Of a stretch of DNA of 64,000 nucleotides, positions 53,326 through 64,000 are shown piece by piece. Numbering within the stretch: the first letter of the stretch is position 1; each line of letters begins with the position of its first letter. The stretch comes from Rhizoclosmatium globosum (Eukaryota; Chytridiomycota; Chytridiomycetes; Chytridiales; Chytriomycetaceae): positions 124,001 through 188,000 of the forward strand of contig MCGO01000008.1 in assembly GCA_002104985.1 (NCBI GenBank), written 5' to 3'. The notes beneath the pieces are model-generated. The model saw nothing but the letters and a program-made list of their open reading frames with translations, searched no databases and was not told the DNA's origin. The position numbers and the translations under genes were made by a program.

Positions 53326-54184
53326 TCAAAGGAAATATGCAGCAATAGCTAGTCCCTTCAACAAGGTACTTGATCCAGCGAGTACTTGCGATCCACTCAA
53401 TGGAACCTTTGGAACGGGGCTTCCATTAGGGTATGGATTGTTGTTGTTGTTATTGTTGTTGTTGCTATTTCCTGTAGTGACTGGAGCAGCAACAGTTGAC
53501 ACGATTGGTGCATTTCCTGATGGCTTTGCGTTTGTGCTGTTTCCATTCGAGTTTCCACCGTTACTAGTATTGTTTCCATTGTTGTTTCCATTGCTGTTCC
53601 CTGTCACTGTGGTACTCGCAGCAGCGACAGTTGGTGATGGGGCTGCATTTGTTGGAGCTGGAACCTGAACGTTGATTACTCCCTCGGCTCCTTGAGTACA
53701 ATCACTCAGTACGGACTGTTGTGAAAGAAGATGGGAGAGTTAGGTTCATATGAATAGAAAGGGACAGCAAGGGGTTGGCATCTTAAGCAGCATCCGCATG
53801 ACTACTCACATCAATATAAAAGTAGTAAGTCGATGGATTTGAGAAAGTGAAAGAGTAAGTTGAGCCAGGAAACAGCGACGACTGCCCAAACGAGCCCTGT
53901 TTCCACGGCTGACACACGCCCGGCCCCGATTCTTGCTGCACCTGCTTTGGCGCAACTAAACACCGAGAATCAGTACTTGTAGAACAGAACACAATAGAAG
54001 GTGGCGGAAGGAAGAACGCACGTCCAACATTGTTCCATTGAACCGTGTCGCCTTGTGCAATCGTCAACGTCCTCACAGAGACTCCTGTTCCTTTGGCTCC
54101 AGATCCAATGTCAATCGACCACGACTTTTGCGCTTGGACAGAGAACACGGCAAGAGTGGCTAGGAGGAATGAGGTTGGTGTCAT
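53326..54184 (-). CDS. GPI-anchored cupredoxin-like cell-surface protein
   Basis: Signal peptide MTPTSFLLATLAVFSVQAQ, then a cupredoxin-like domain: WSIDIGSGAKGTGVSVRTLT, IAQGDTVQWNNVG, PSIVFCSTSTDSRC, GSFGQSSLFPGSTYSFTFSN, PSTYYFYID and, after an intron (about 53808-53716), SVLSDCTQGAEGVINVQVP. The Q/GDTVxWxN and final C-x(5-7)-G pattern is shared with fungal extracellular plastocyanin-like proteins. A Thr/Asn/Gly/Ser stalk with (GNNNGN)-like repeats and a run of Asn follows, and the C-terminus (SQVLAGSSTLLKGLAIAAYF L) is a hydrophobic GPI signal. Of the type 1 copper ligands, a Cys is visible (SDCTQGAEGVI) but a clear His-x-His is not, so copper binding is uncertain. Likely wall or extracellular. 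Confidence 0.75.
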
Positions 54185-54318
54185 TTGATGGAGAGTTTCA
54201 AACCTGGGCGGCAAGACAGCAAAATGCGAAGGCATCCCATCCCATCCTTGTTCCGGACTGATTGAACCTTGCAAATAGAAGTAGACACGAAAGCACACTA
54301 TTACTGTTTTTATTCTCC

Positions 54319-57300
54319 TTACTTTTGCATATCCAATACTGTCCACCCTTCCGCCTCCAATCCCTCCGACGCAGGTCCCAACACAGCTTGCGAAAATGAC
54401 TGTGACGCAATATATTCTTGAGCAACTTGCTGTACCTTGTCCAAAGACGCTCCAAGAATCAATTCTCTTCGTCTAAAAACGCGAGCTTGAGATGACATCA
54501 CAACAAAAGTCATAACTCACGCTTGACGAATCTCATCAGTTAATCCAGTAGCATAAAGAGTCATTCCTTCCTGCGATGCACTGATTGGTGTATCTAAACC
54601 AGACAGAATCGATAACTTGGCTTCGTTCAACTCCTATTAATAGAGTTGGGTAAAAATAAAGATGACAACAGCAACCACAACGTACCCTTTCACCCAAATG
54701 CTTTGTGATTTCAGCTCCCCACTTTGCAGCACGGTTAAAAGCGTCCACAGTTCTTTTTCCGGCTCCAGGAGGGTCACGGTATGATGCCATACTGAACAGA
54801 CCATCAAACGCATTGTAACCACTGAATCCACCATAAGCACCTCCCTTTTCACGAACTTCGCGATGCAAGAAGTGGCTCGTCATAAGTTCGCCGAGAATCT
54901 GAGAACCAGCTGTTAGGTTGCCCTTAATTCGATAATAATTGTCAAACCTGCAAGGCTGGAGAATCTTGGTGAGTGTATGGAACTCCAAGGTAGGCACGCC
55001 CGGCGTAGTTTACGGTGAAAGGCAATGGAACGAACGTGTTCTTGTACATTCGAACAAAGTCCTTCCGCAAACCATTAGCAACAAGTACACGCAAGCATCA
55101 TGTAGTACCTTTGTAATAGAATTCGAATCAGAAGCCTTCTGGTTCCACCCCAACCCTCTCGTCAATTTCCCGAAACTCTCCCGATTCACATCCAAAACAG
55201 CCTCCCCAGCAACAACCATCCCCTTCACATCCGGACTCCCAACAATAAACCGACTAATCTCTCCAATCTTTCCAAAACACTCTTCAACACCGGCGTCGCC
55301 CTTCTCATGCAACTTATTCAAAAACACCACAGAATCCAACCCGCTCCACGCCTGTTTCCCGCGTGCAGCGGGTGTCAAGTCCGCGGAACAGAGACCAACA
55401 GCGTATCGATGCCCGCTTCCTGCAAGACTGTCCATTCCGTTCGCGGCCATACCAGCAATCACGGTTCTCAAGCGTTCACGCGTCTCATCGGAGAAGGTTG
55501 TCGTTGGGCCTTGGATCACCTCGGAGAAGAGAGGGTAAGCTTGAGCGGCTTTTGTGTCGAGGAAGGAGGTTCCGAAACTGATTGTGGAGTGGAGGGATGA
55601 TGTTGTGTTTGTTGGAGTTGGACGGAGGGATGGGGAGGCAGAGATTCCTGAGGTGTTGAGACGGATTTTGTCGTCTAACTTTGGAACGGAGGGAGTTTCG
55701 TTTGTTCCTAGGGATGTGAGGGCCTGCAATTTTGTTTGCATAAGATACAGGGAGAAGATGCGAAAATAGCACAACATACACTGGAATAAAGTGGCATGTA
55801 CTTGACAAGGTCTGGATTCAACCCTTCCAAAGACTTTGTTAAAGTCACATACGAGATTCCATTTGTTGCAGTCTTGCGATAATGCAATGGAATTCCATTT
55901 TCAGTTTCAAGGACAGAAACAGGGTAGACTTTTCCTTTTACGGGAACATCTGCAAGAGTCAAAGTGGGAAGACAGGATGGATCTTCTTTAGTCTCTTGCA
56001 TCGTGACCAGTTTGGCTCCATCCTCAACAATCTCCTTTTTATCAGCCTCAGACAACGCCGCGATCTTGTTTTGAAGACGCTGAGTTTCTTCATTTTGAAC
56101 CTCCGCCGCAAAAGTAGGTGTTGGCTCCATAGTGAAAATCACTTGATGCTGGTTCTCCAAAAAGTACTTTTTGATTCGGTCTTCAAAGAATCCAGGAGTG
56201 TTCAGCTCATTTCTGAGACGAGCAATGAACTATAGAGCGTGTGTGAGACTCACAAACCAAGCTGTCGATGTCCACATACCTTGGTCACATCCAATGCATC
56301 GATTGGTTCTCCTCCATGCACCCAATTCTGGATGGCATTCTGAGCCAAACCCATTCCAAAGTTTCCACGACGCTTATTTTTCAATCTTTAAGTAAGGCGT
56401 GTACTGAAAAAGTCATGAACCCTCACATGTCTGATTCCAAGCTCCAACTGGTGAATCGCGCTCTCCACGCGAGATGGCTCAAACCCATCTTGAATCACTT
56501 GTAAAAACACCTGCTTAATCTTTTCTTCGACAAGGCTAAAGTCGTTCTTCGAGATTCCTTGCAATCCGACAGAGAAATTGGTCATTTTGGCTGTACGGTC
56601 GTATCCTGTCGATGCAGCATAGTCGCTTCCAATGTTTGATTCTATTAAGGCGCGGTACATTGGGGACGATGGACCGTCTGTTAACAGCGTCGCCAACATT
56701 CGTACTGCAAACGTTTCAAATGGATCCTAGAGATGAAGGTGAATAAGTGTCAAGGTTTGTAGTTTATTTTTACCGTTCCGTCGTTGGTGAGGTAGGAAAT
56801 ACTTAGTTTGCACTGCTTCTCGGGATTTCCCACTAAATCGATTATGGTCAGGAATGACAACATAGGGCGTAATAAACGTACTAGCATCTGGTGAACAAGA
56901 AGCAGATACTCTACGTGGAGTAGAAAAAGGCACAACGTCTTTGATGGGTTCAGTTTGAATTCTGCCAAACGGAGTGATAATCTTGTCCACTGCAGCAAGT
57001 CGCTCAAGAAGTGGGAAGTTTCCTGAAAAATATATAAGTGTTTCGAAATGAGATGCAAAGATTTCATACCATAGGTCACAAATTTCGCGTTGCTTGGGTG
57101 ATAAAATTTACGGTGGAATGCAACAAGTTGCTCGTAAGTCAAATCCGTGATATTCACAGGGTCTCCTCCACTAACGTTCCCGTATGTAGTTCCCGGGTAC
57201 ATTGCTTGCTGGAGACGCGTTAAATAAATATTGTTGACGTCCGACTGCAAAGAATGAATTGTTCAACATGAATACTTGAATGCAAGGCACTCACAAAGAC

Positions 57301-58066
57301 TCCTTTCATTTCATTGTAGACTACTCCTTTAAATATGATTGGTGTGGAAGTGTCGGATGGAATCTCATGCTCAAGTCTCCACCCTTCCTGCTTGAAATCC
57401 AGCTTCCTCAGCAACGGGTGGAAGACAGCATCCATATACACGGAAAACAAGTTGTTGAAATCAGTTGGGTTTTCTGTAGAGAATGGATACATTGTCAAAT
57501 CCGAGCCAGTCAACGCGTTCATGAATGTTGACATTGATCGATTGAGCATTTTGAAGAATGGATCGCGAACGGGATACTTTTCACTCCCACATAAGGTAGT
57601 GTGTTCGAGAATGTGTGGTACACCAGTTGAATCGAGTGGTGTGGTTTGGAATCCAACACTGGGAATTTCAAATTATTGTGACGTCAGCTCTGAAACGAAC
57701 TATGGTCCGGTCTTACGTGAAAACATTGTTGGTGTCATTTTTGGCAATATGCAAGTAATCTGCTCCTGTAACTTCGTGTTTGAGTTGGATTGCTGTCAAG
57801 TCAAAGTCTGGAACATCCTTGATCTGGACGAGTCGAAAAGTTTCATGAGTCCCTGACGCATACCAAAGCTTTTGATATATACCTTTGTAACCTGAAAACC
57901 ATGGTAGACAGATCCAAGTTGGATATCTGGATGTGGCGTTGTTAACATGTGCAAGAAGGGTGCAGAACAAACCTCCAGCCAATGCCCTAGTCGATAAGGA
58001 TTTTGAGGAAGAATGCAGCAATTGGCGGCCTCGTCTTGACACCTCAGTGATGTTTGACAACTTCAT
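54319..58066 (-). CDS. mitochondrial presequence protease PreP/Cym1 (M16C)
   Basis: About 1,000 residues across many exons. Start [20 protein letters not shown] resembles a mitochondrial targeting sequence. The inverted zinc motif HxxEH is present ([26 protein letters not shown], about 57594-57620 for HILEH), followed by [57 protein letters not shown] and [12 protein letters not shown]. In the second half, HLxEEG-like [43 protein letters not shown] and LFLDN-like LNEAKLSIL mark the C-lobe. It degrades cleaved targeting peptides inside the matrix. Nine or more introns. Divergent from Sar1, 59 bp apart. Confidence 0.9.
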
Positions 58067-58125
58067 TCTCTCAAGTAGCCGATAGAACGAGAAAGAAAAG
58101 AGAAAATCTTTGTTTGCAATCAGAC

Positions 58126-59073
58126 ATGTTCTTGTTCAACTGGATTTGGGACGTCCTCACCTCATTGGGTAAATATCCCACCTACCATTACACATGGATC
58201 CAATTGCTATGGCTACCTTGACAGTGGAGATGGAGTTGGAGCTGGGTGGAGGTGGTGCTATTGTCCAATGCCTCGTGGCATTAAATCCAAGTCCCCGTCA
58301 CCTTCTTGGGTAAATTGACTGACAAGTTGCATCAAAGGTCTCGCCAACAAGAATGCCAAAATCCTCTTCCTCGGTTTGGACAATGCCGGAAAAACCACTC
58401 TGTTGCACATGCTGAAGACTGACAGACTCAACCTTGCCCAACCAACCTTGCACCCAAGTGAGTTCAATCAACCGTGGACAAGCTATGCCCTTCTATGGCT
58501 TATACCTTGTTTCTAGCTTCCGAGGAGCTTGCCATTGGTCAAGTTAAGTTCACCACCTATGATTTGGGTGGTCACCAGCAGGGTAAGCCTCTCAACTGTT
58601 GAATATAAAGCTAAGTATAGCCTTCAGCACGTCGTCTTTGGAGAGAATATTTCCCAGAAGTTGATGGAATCGTTTATTTGGTCGACTGTGCTGATCACGA
58701 ACGTTTCAATGAGTGCAAGACTGAGTTGGATGTATGTCATGTGTCATCTCGTCATCACGTCTGACCCATATCCTTCTAATTAGGCTCTCCTTAACATTGA
58801 GGAGCTTAACCGTGTTCCATTCTTGATTCTTGGAAACAAAATCGATGCTCCAGGTGCCGTCTCAGAGGAGGACCTTCGTCATGCTCTCGGTCTCTACCAA
58901 ACAACCGGAAAAGGAAAGGTTCCTCTCAAGGACATCCGTCCAATTGAAGTTTACATGTGCAGTGTGGTGATGAAGCAGGGTTACGGAGATGGTGCGTGAA
59001 TTCATCATTATGTGACATTATGCACTAACGTCTGACGGATATAGGATTCAAATGGTTGTCCCAATACATCTAA
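58126..59073 (+). CDS. Sar1 small GTPase (COPII coat)
   Basis: Reads as a full Sar1: [15 protein letters not shown] (amphipathic N-terminal membrane helix), [21 protein letters not shown] (P-loop), [20 protein letters not shown] (switch II DxGG), [40 protein letters not shown] (NKID), [24 protein letters not shown]. It recruits Sec23/24 to ER exit sites. Introns near 58169-58341 (the longest), 58459-58514, 58584-58627, 58730-58784 and 58992-59043 interrupt the gene at GTPase-typical sites. The next gene (Cgi121) starts only 53 bp after the stop. Confidence 0.92.
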
Positions 59074-59125
59074 AGCAATGATAAGTATTCTGAAGGATTA
59101 TAATAAACTCTTTCGTAAAAAACAA

Positions 59126-59898
59126 ATGGAGAACATCACACAGATCCCTGTCCCATCGCTCTTCAATCCATATGACCCTAATGCGGCTTCAACCGAAACG
59201 CCGGCGGAAGCAAAGAACGGGCACCCTTCAGTTTTCTATGCATTACTCTTCCAAAACGTCTCAAATGCAAAAGAGCTGAAAGCAAAAGTTATCGCCGGAG
59301 ATCCTGAACTTCCACAATGTGTTATGGTGAACCCTGCTTTAGTAAGTGACCTGCTTGCCTGCCCTGCTTGCAGTAGAAGCGCTCGTGGTTAACCTTGGAT
59401 GGTCCAGGTTTTGAGCAGTTTTCAACTCCAAACGGCCTGTAGTCGTGCTTACATGAATCAAGCACAAAACAATATGAAGACAAAAACTATTCTGTCCGAA
59501 ATCTTGTTTTCGCTGTCGCCGTCTCTGAATGTATGTGACCTTGTCTGAAATCATTATTACCAACAACTACATGCAGATTGCTGAATCAATGAAACTCTTT
59601 GGACTTTCTGATAACTCTAATTCCATATTTGTATTGGTTCCAAGCGCTGACGACGCCTCCGTTGATGAAACCACGATAAACAAACTCAAGAATCTCGTGC
59701 AGGGTGATTTAAGTCCAGCCCATTCCTTCTCGGACCTAACTGATTTAAAATTGCTGAAAAAGGTTCCAGAATTAAATTGATATGCTGAATACTAAATTTC
59801 GTTTCAAGGTGTACAAGCTCAATGATGCCGTTGACCAATCCAACACAGTTCTGGAGGATTTGATTGTGGGAGGCATTGCGACAAAGGGGTTCTTGTAA
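59126..59898 (+). CDS. KEOPS/EKC complex subunit Cgi121 (TPRKB-like)
   Basis: Short N-terminus MENITQIPVPSLFNPYDPNA, then ALLFQNVSNAKELKAKVIAG, CVMVNPAL, VLSSFQLQTACSRAYMNQ, TKTILSEILFSLSPSLN, IAESMKLFGLSDNSNSIFVL, and the end ALEKLIVGGIATKGFL-like stretch (EDLIVGGIATKGFL). These match Cgi121 motifs (sitting next to Bud32 in KEOPS, which makes t6A37 on tRNAs). Introns near 59340-59402, 59530-59578 and 59763-59808 separate exons. The start at the second Met fits the family's spacing; an upstream in-frame Met at 59078 would add 16 residues. Same strand as Sar1 with a 52-bp gap. Confidence 0.8.
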
Positions 59899-60005
59899 TC
59901 TGATACTTAATAAAAGCCTGACTGTTGACTTTTAATCTTGGATCTTGGCAGTGTTCTTCGCACAGCCACAGTCAATTTGTTTCCTAAAATCAGCAAGAAC
60001 ACTTA

Positions 60006-63000
60006 ATGGCAGAGTCCACCGCTGTTGACGTTGATACCGAGACAGCTGCCCCTGCATGGGTCGATGGTAAGTCTAACTGATGTGATCATGTTAGCTAATG
60101 CATTGCCGTTGCAGGAGGGTCGATCAAGTGGATTGGAACTGCCCCTCCACAAAAGGCAGATGCAATCGGAAGTCCCGAACGCTGGCTCGATGGTAGCGAG
60201 GACAAGGATAGCAACACAGCTGAGGATGGAGTTGTGTCCGAGTCCCAGATTGAAAATTGGCTGAAGGAGTTGGAGCCAGCAACATTGGCACAAGACTTGG
60301 TTTGTAATAGAAGTTGCCCCAAACTATAACTAAATGTTTTATATATAGGCTTCTCTAAGAGAGGATATGAAGGTCCTCGCACTCGCAATCACTCAACAGC
60401 GAAACTTGCGAAAGGCCGAGGGTGATGAAAAAGTTGCGGACTTCTTTTCAAAAGTGGCGAAGGTTCCAGTTACCGAGTTGAATGCAGACGAACAAACGGA
60501 GGCAGAGAAAGGCTGGCCAAAGTATATGGTTGCCCTAAAACATGCTGAAACCATCTTGACAGCGATTGATACCAACATCGTGCAAAAACAAGCCAAGTTC
60601 CATCCAGAACAGTTTTTGTCTGTATTGGATGCCCAGCTTCAGATCAGTGAGCTCAAAGTCGCTCTTGCTCAAAAAGAGCAGGATCTGACAGTGGCAAACG
60701 AGAAAGCACTAACGCTGACGTACGAAATGGACGAGGCTAAAGTACAAGATATTGTAGCGGTCAAAGCATCTCTCTCTCAGAGAGATCAAGAATTGGCAGC
60801 GACGCGAAAGGAACTGAGTGATGCCAAGGAGCGTATTCTGTCACTTACAACTCAGCTTGATGCAGCCAATCAACGAATCACTGCTCAAGAGGTTGCAAAA
60901 GTTCAACTTGCCGCCGGATTGCCAAGTCCAACTGCTCGTCCTTCCACTCCAACAGGGCTTGTATCTGGTATTATTGGCCAGTTGCGAAGATCATCTGCCA
61001 TGTTTGGTACGCAAGAGCCGGTCGCTACAGTTCCAACCCTGTCTCCAGTAGCTGAAAAGCAAGATAAAAACGCCATCCCTGCCAGCGTTACCTCTGCGAG
61101 TGAAACTAAGACTGGCCCACAGACTGCCACAACCGCCTCTGATTCCAAGCCAGATACTGAAATTTCCGGTTTACCCGACGACCCTTCTGCGTCTCTCCAA
61201 GCTTGTGGAGAGTGGTTCAAGAGCGCCGAGACATTCGACTTTTTCATTTCCTATCGTGTTGCAACTGATGCGAGGGTTGCGATGGAACTCTACTTCCGTT
61301 TGAAGGACCAAAGAATTGTGGATGAGTATGGACACTCTCGCCAAGTCAAGGTATATTGGGACAAGGAATGTTTGAAAAAGGGTCAAGACTGGCGCGACGG
61401 GTTCGTCCAAGGTCTCAAGAACTCCCGCTGCGTTCTGATGATCATGTCAGTTGGAGCAGCTGAGCGCATGAAAGAATCTGATAAGAAGGGTGACAACGTC
61501 CTTCTTGAATGGGAGACTGCAATTCTTGCTGGAAAGAAAAACATCTGTATTCCACAACCAGGTATAACCATTAACTGAAACGGATGGGACTAACAGAATC
61601 TTTTTAGTTTTTATCAATAACCCAAAAGAAGGTGTCAGTGCGCTCGATTTTTACTCCAAGTTCAGAAAAACTTGTCCAACAACGCGTCCAGACCAGCCGG
61701 ATGCCCACAGAGTCTCCTGTAAAACCACAATAGGTGCTGCTACCAACTTACAAGGCATACAACTCGATGTTAATGAAATCTCTTGGTCCATCCCTGAGTT
61801 GATTCGTGCTCTTCAGACTTACAACGCCAACGTTGTAAAGGCCGCCGCAACTCAGTGTGCAATTGAGTACTCCTTCTTCAACCACTATCCCCGTCTTGAT
61901 ATTGCAAGCAAAACGTTTACTATCAAGTTTTTGAACGATTACGATTTGAAAGAGGTGTTTGGTTCTGAAAGGAGCAAGATACACAAGGAATTCTCAAGAT
62001 TCAGCAATATCGCGAAAAATTAGAAGGTCTCGAACTGACATTCAACAGTTGAGTAGCTCCTTTATAAATACTTTAATGAAACTTAAACTTCACTCCACAG
62101 AGTCGCCACGTATGGATGAGTTCGCGGTGCAAGTTCTCTGTAATGGTCTCAAGACGAATTTCACCTTCTTGACAAACTTGTCTCTGAAATGTGAGGCAAA
62201 TTTTTGAATTTATTGGACTAATAACGATCTTGCAGCTGTCAATTTCAGAGAATCTTCAACTTGGGATCTCCTGGCGGAAGCCTTGGAGCAAAACACCACT
62301 CTTCAAGCACTCAACCTTTCAGAGAACGATATTTGTGGCCAAAAAAGACTCCACAATGCTATCAAGGATCATCCAGCTCTGAACAATGTTCTTGTCGGAC
62401 CAGGCTGGGACCCTCTTCCAATCCTCCATGGAGACAAGATCGAAACTGCATACTTCTACGCGTGTGATGCTGCAGGGTTGCAGTTATTGACTGAAATCTA
62501 CGAGATTGGAAAGCCTAGTATGCGCAACATTGGATTTTGGGACCAAAATAACTCCATGAAAAGTGCACCAACCCCAACGGAGTTCGGGCCTATGTTGGCC
62601 AAAATTGAAGGCTTAGAATCCATTCGATTCTACACAAGTAACTCCAGTTTTTTGGTCGCACTTGTTGACTGTGTGGCATCAAATGTGTCCCTTACCTCGA
62701 TTTATGTTGAAGGGCAAGGAAGCGACACTGTGGATATGTCCCTTCAAAAAACCAACTCATCTGACAAGGACAAGAATGCCGATGCCAATGCTCGTGGTGG
62801 TACTCAACCGAAGAGCAACAAAGTATCAAAGAAAAAGGAAGCTGCTGCTTGGATGAAACCATTCTGTGACGCATTGGTTCAAAGACACACAACTAGCTCA
62901 GATTTGCAACCAACAATTGACCCTATTACAACGTTGCAGCTCAACAATCTTAAACTTGTTGATGAGGATTATTTCTTGCTGGCCGCGACCGTACCAGCAG

Positions 63001-64000
63001 TTCAAGGAACCCTGGAGTCACTCCTTTTGGATTCTAACGATGCGACTGCAAACGGAGCCTCTGCAATTTTCAAGGCCTTCACTTCTCCTGATGCGAAATT
63101 GAACTTGTTGACTATGATTGGTTTGTTCTCCACTTCCCATCTGTCATAATTCTAACATTGAACGGCAGATAACAATATCGGACCTCTGTGTGCTCCAGAC
63201 TTGAGCACTTTGATGAAAACCTTGAAAAACATCACGCATCTGGACATGTCACAAAATCCTTTGGGAGATGAAGCTATTGAACAAGTTTGTGACGGAATTA
63301 CCAGTAACAGCGAATCCAAGTTGCAAACACTTAACTTCAGACGAACAAACATGACTGGAGACAGAGGTTTCAGAGCAGTGGCGAAAGTGTTGGAGGTTCC
63401 CAATGTCCAACTTGCTGGACTTGATGTTTCTGAAAACGATGCAACTTCCGCAGGAGTACGGTTGATTGGAAAGGCGCTTCCGGGTTCATTGACTACTCTA
63501 ACGTCTCTGAACTTGCATGGACTGTACTGTGGTCCTGATGGCTTTGAGGCGGTTGCTGAAGCAGTTAAAAACACAGACAGTGTTATCTCCTACTTAGACG
63601 CGAGTAACTGCAAATTAGGAGATGTAGGGGCAGCATTGTTGCTGAACAGCTTCAGTGAAAACCACAAATTTGATATTTACTTGCAAGGTATTGTGGTTAC
63701 AATTCTTTATCATTTTTGTTATTAACGAAGTTCATGTAGAAAACGATATTCAAGGATCAAAATTATTGCTTGACACGCTCCGCGCAAAGTTGGAAGCCAA
63801 TGAATTGCACCATTTGGACCTTGAAGGAAACACCACATTGAACACGGAATTTTTCAAGGAATTGGGACAGATTCTGAAGGTTCAAGGTGTTCGCTACAAG
63901 GCCCAGCGATTGAAGGACCAAGAAAAAGATTGGGCCGACTACCTTGCAGAAAAAGAAGCAAAGAAGGCTGCAACGGATGCCAAGCCAGTATCTGATGCTG
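60006..64000 (+). CDS. TIR-LRR protein, truncated by window end
   Basis: N-terminal linker (MAESTAVDVDTETAAPAWVD) and a coiled coil (about 60600-60900, VALAQKEQDLTVANEKALTL) lead to a Ser/Thr-rich linker and a TIR domain (about 61235-61610): ETFDFFISYRVATDARVAME (box 1), VKVYWDKECLKKGQDWRDGF VQGLKNSRCVLMIMS (box 2) and NVLLEWETAILAGKKNI. The Glu of LEWE (61513-61515) sits where NADase TIRs such as SARM1 have their catalytic Glu. No P-loop or NB-ARC follows. From about 62100 come RNase-inhibitor-type leucine-rich repeats (LQALNLSENDICG, ITHLDMSQNPLGDEAIEQVC, LAGLDVSENDATSAGVRLIG, LTSLNLHGLYCGPDGFEAVA, ISYLDASNCKLGDVGAALLL). Introns near 60066-60114, 60301-60350, 61563-61606, 62049-62100, 62189-62234 and 63687-63738, plus a frame break near 61995. 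Stop lies beyond the window. Confidence 0.82.

Overview
The window is nuclear DNA of a flagellated (zoosporic) early-diverging fungus, most likely a chytrid. The support is as follows. It is gene-dense, with about 35 protein genes in 64 kb and many intergenic gaps of only 40-180 bp. Introns are mostly short (about 40-65 nt) with GT(R)AGT donors and CTAAC/CTGAC branch points. Fungal families are present: a copper-fist regulator, Opi1, Zn2Cys6 clusters, a Dal5/Soa1-type permease, a DH-PH-CNH Rho GEF and an adhesion-type GPI cupredoxin. Genes typical of flagellates and animals but absent from Dikarya also occur: CEP20/FOP, a Groucho/TLE-like corepressor, ACOT9, DCAF11, an SRSF7-type splicing factor, a GT31 galactosyltransferase, a K/T (class IIIb) adenylate cyclase and a TIR-LRR protein.

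Layout. 0-8.5 kb: 3' part of an OS-9/Yos9 ERAD lectin, DCAF11 (-), a long coiled-coil gene with 43-nt introns (+), an SR splicing factor (-). 8.6-22.5 kb: a coiled-coil, tail-membrane protein carrying an array of LC8-type QT motifs (-), a GT31 glycosyltransferase (+), a Groucho/TLE-like protein (-), a FAM210-like protein (+), a secreted protein with an internal duplication (-), DXO/Rai1 (+), a small tandem Zn2Cys6 protein (+). 22.9-34.4 kb: a membrane protein, CEP20, a COX7C-like subunit, eIF3j, a Rom2-type Rho GEF, ACOT9, HSP20, PINX1. 34.5-43.6 kb: two thioredoxins flanking an aspartic protease, two small genes, then a divergent Soa1-like permease / TauD-Jlp1-like dioxygenase pair with three identical CACGTG sites between them, probably a sulfonate-utilisation module. 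43.7-54.2 kb: Rabin8/Sec2, copper-fist factor, FHA-GAF-adenylate cyclase, Opi1, GPI cupredoxin. 54.3-64 kb: PreP/Cym1, Sar1, Cgi121 (KEOPS), and a TIR-LRR gene running off the right edge.

A caution applies throughout. Many conserved domains are interrupted by one-base frame breaks that are not introns, often beside homopolymers, and most look like missing bases. Because housekeeping genes are hit as often as others, the simplest reading is uncorrected indels in a long-read assembly and not decayed genes. CDS spans below are therefore gene spans (exons plus introns), and several cannot be read in one frame without correction. I saw no convincing tRNA, rRNA, CRISPR, transposon or virus-derived sequence.
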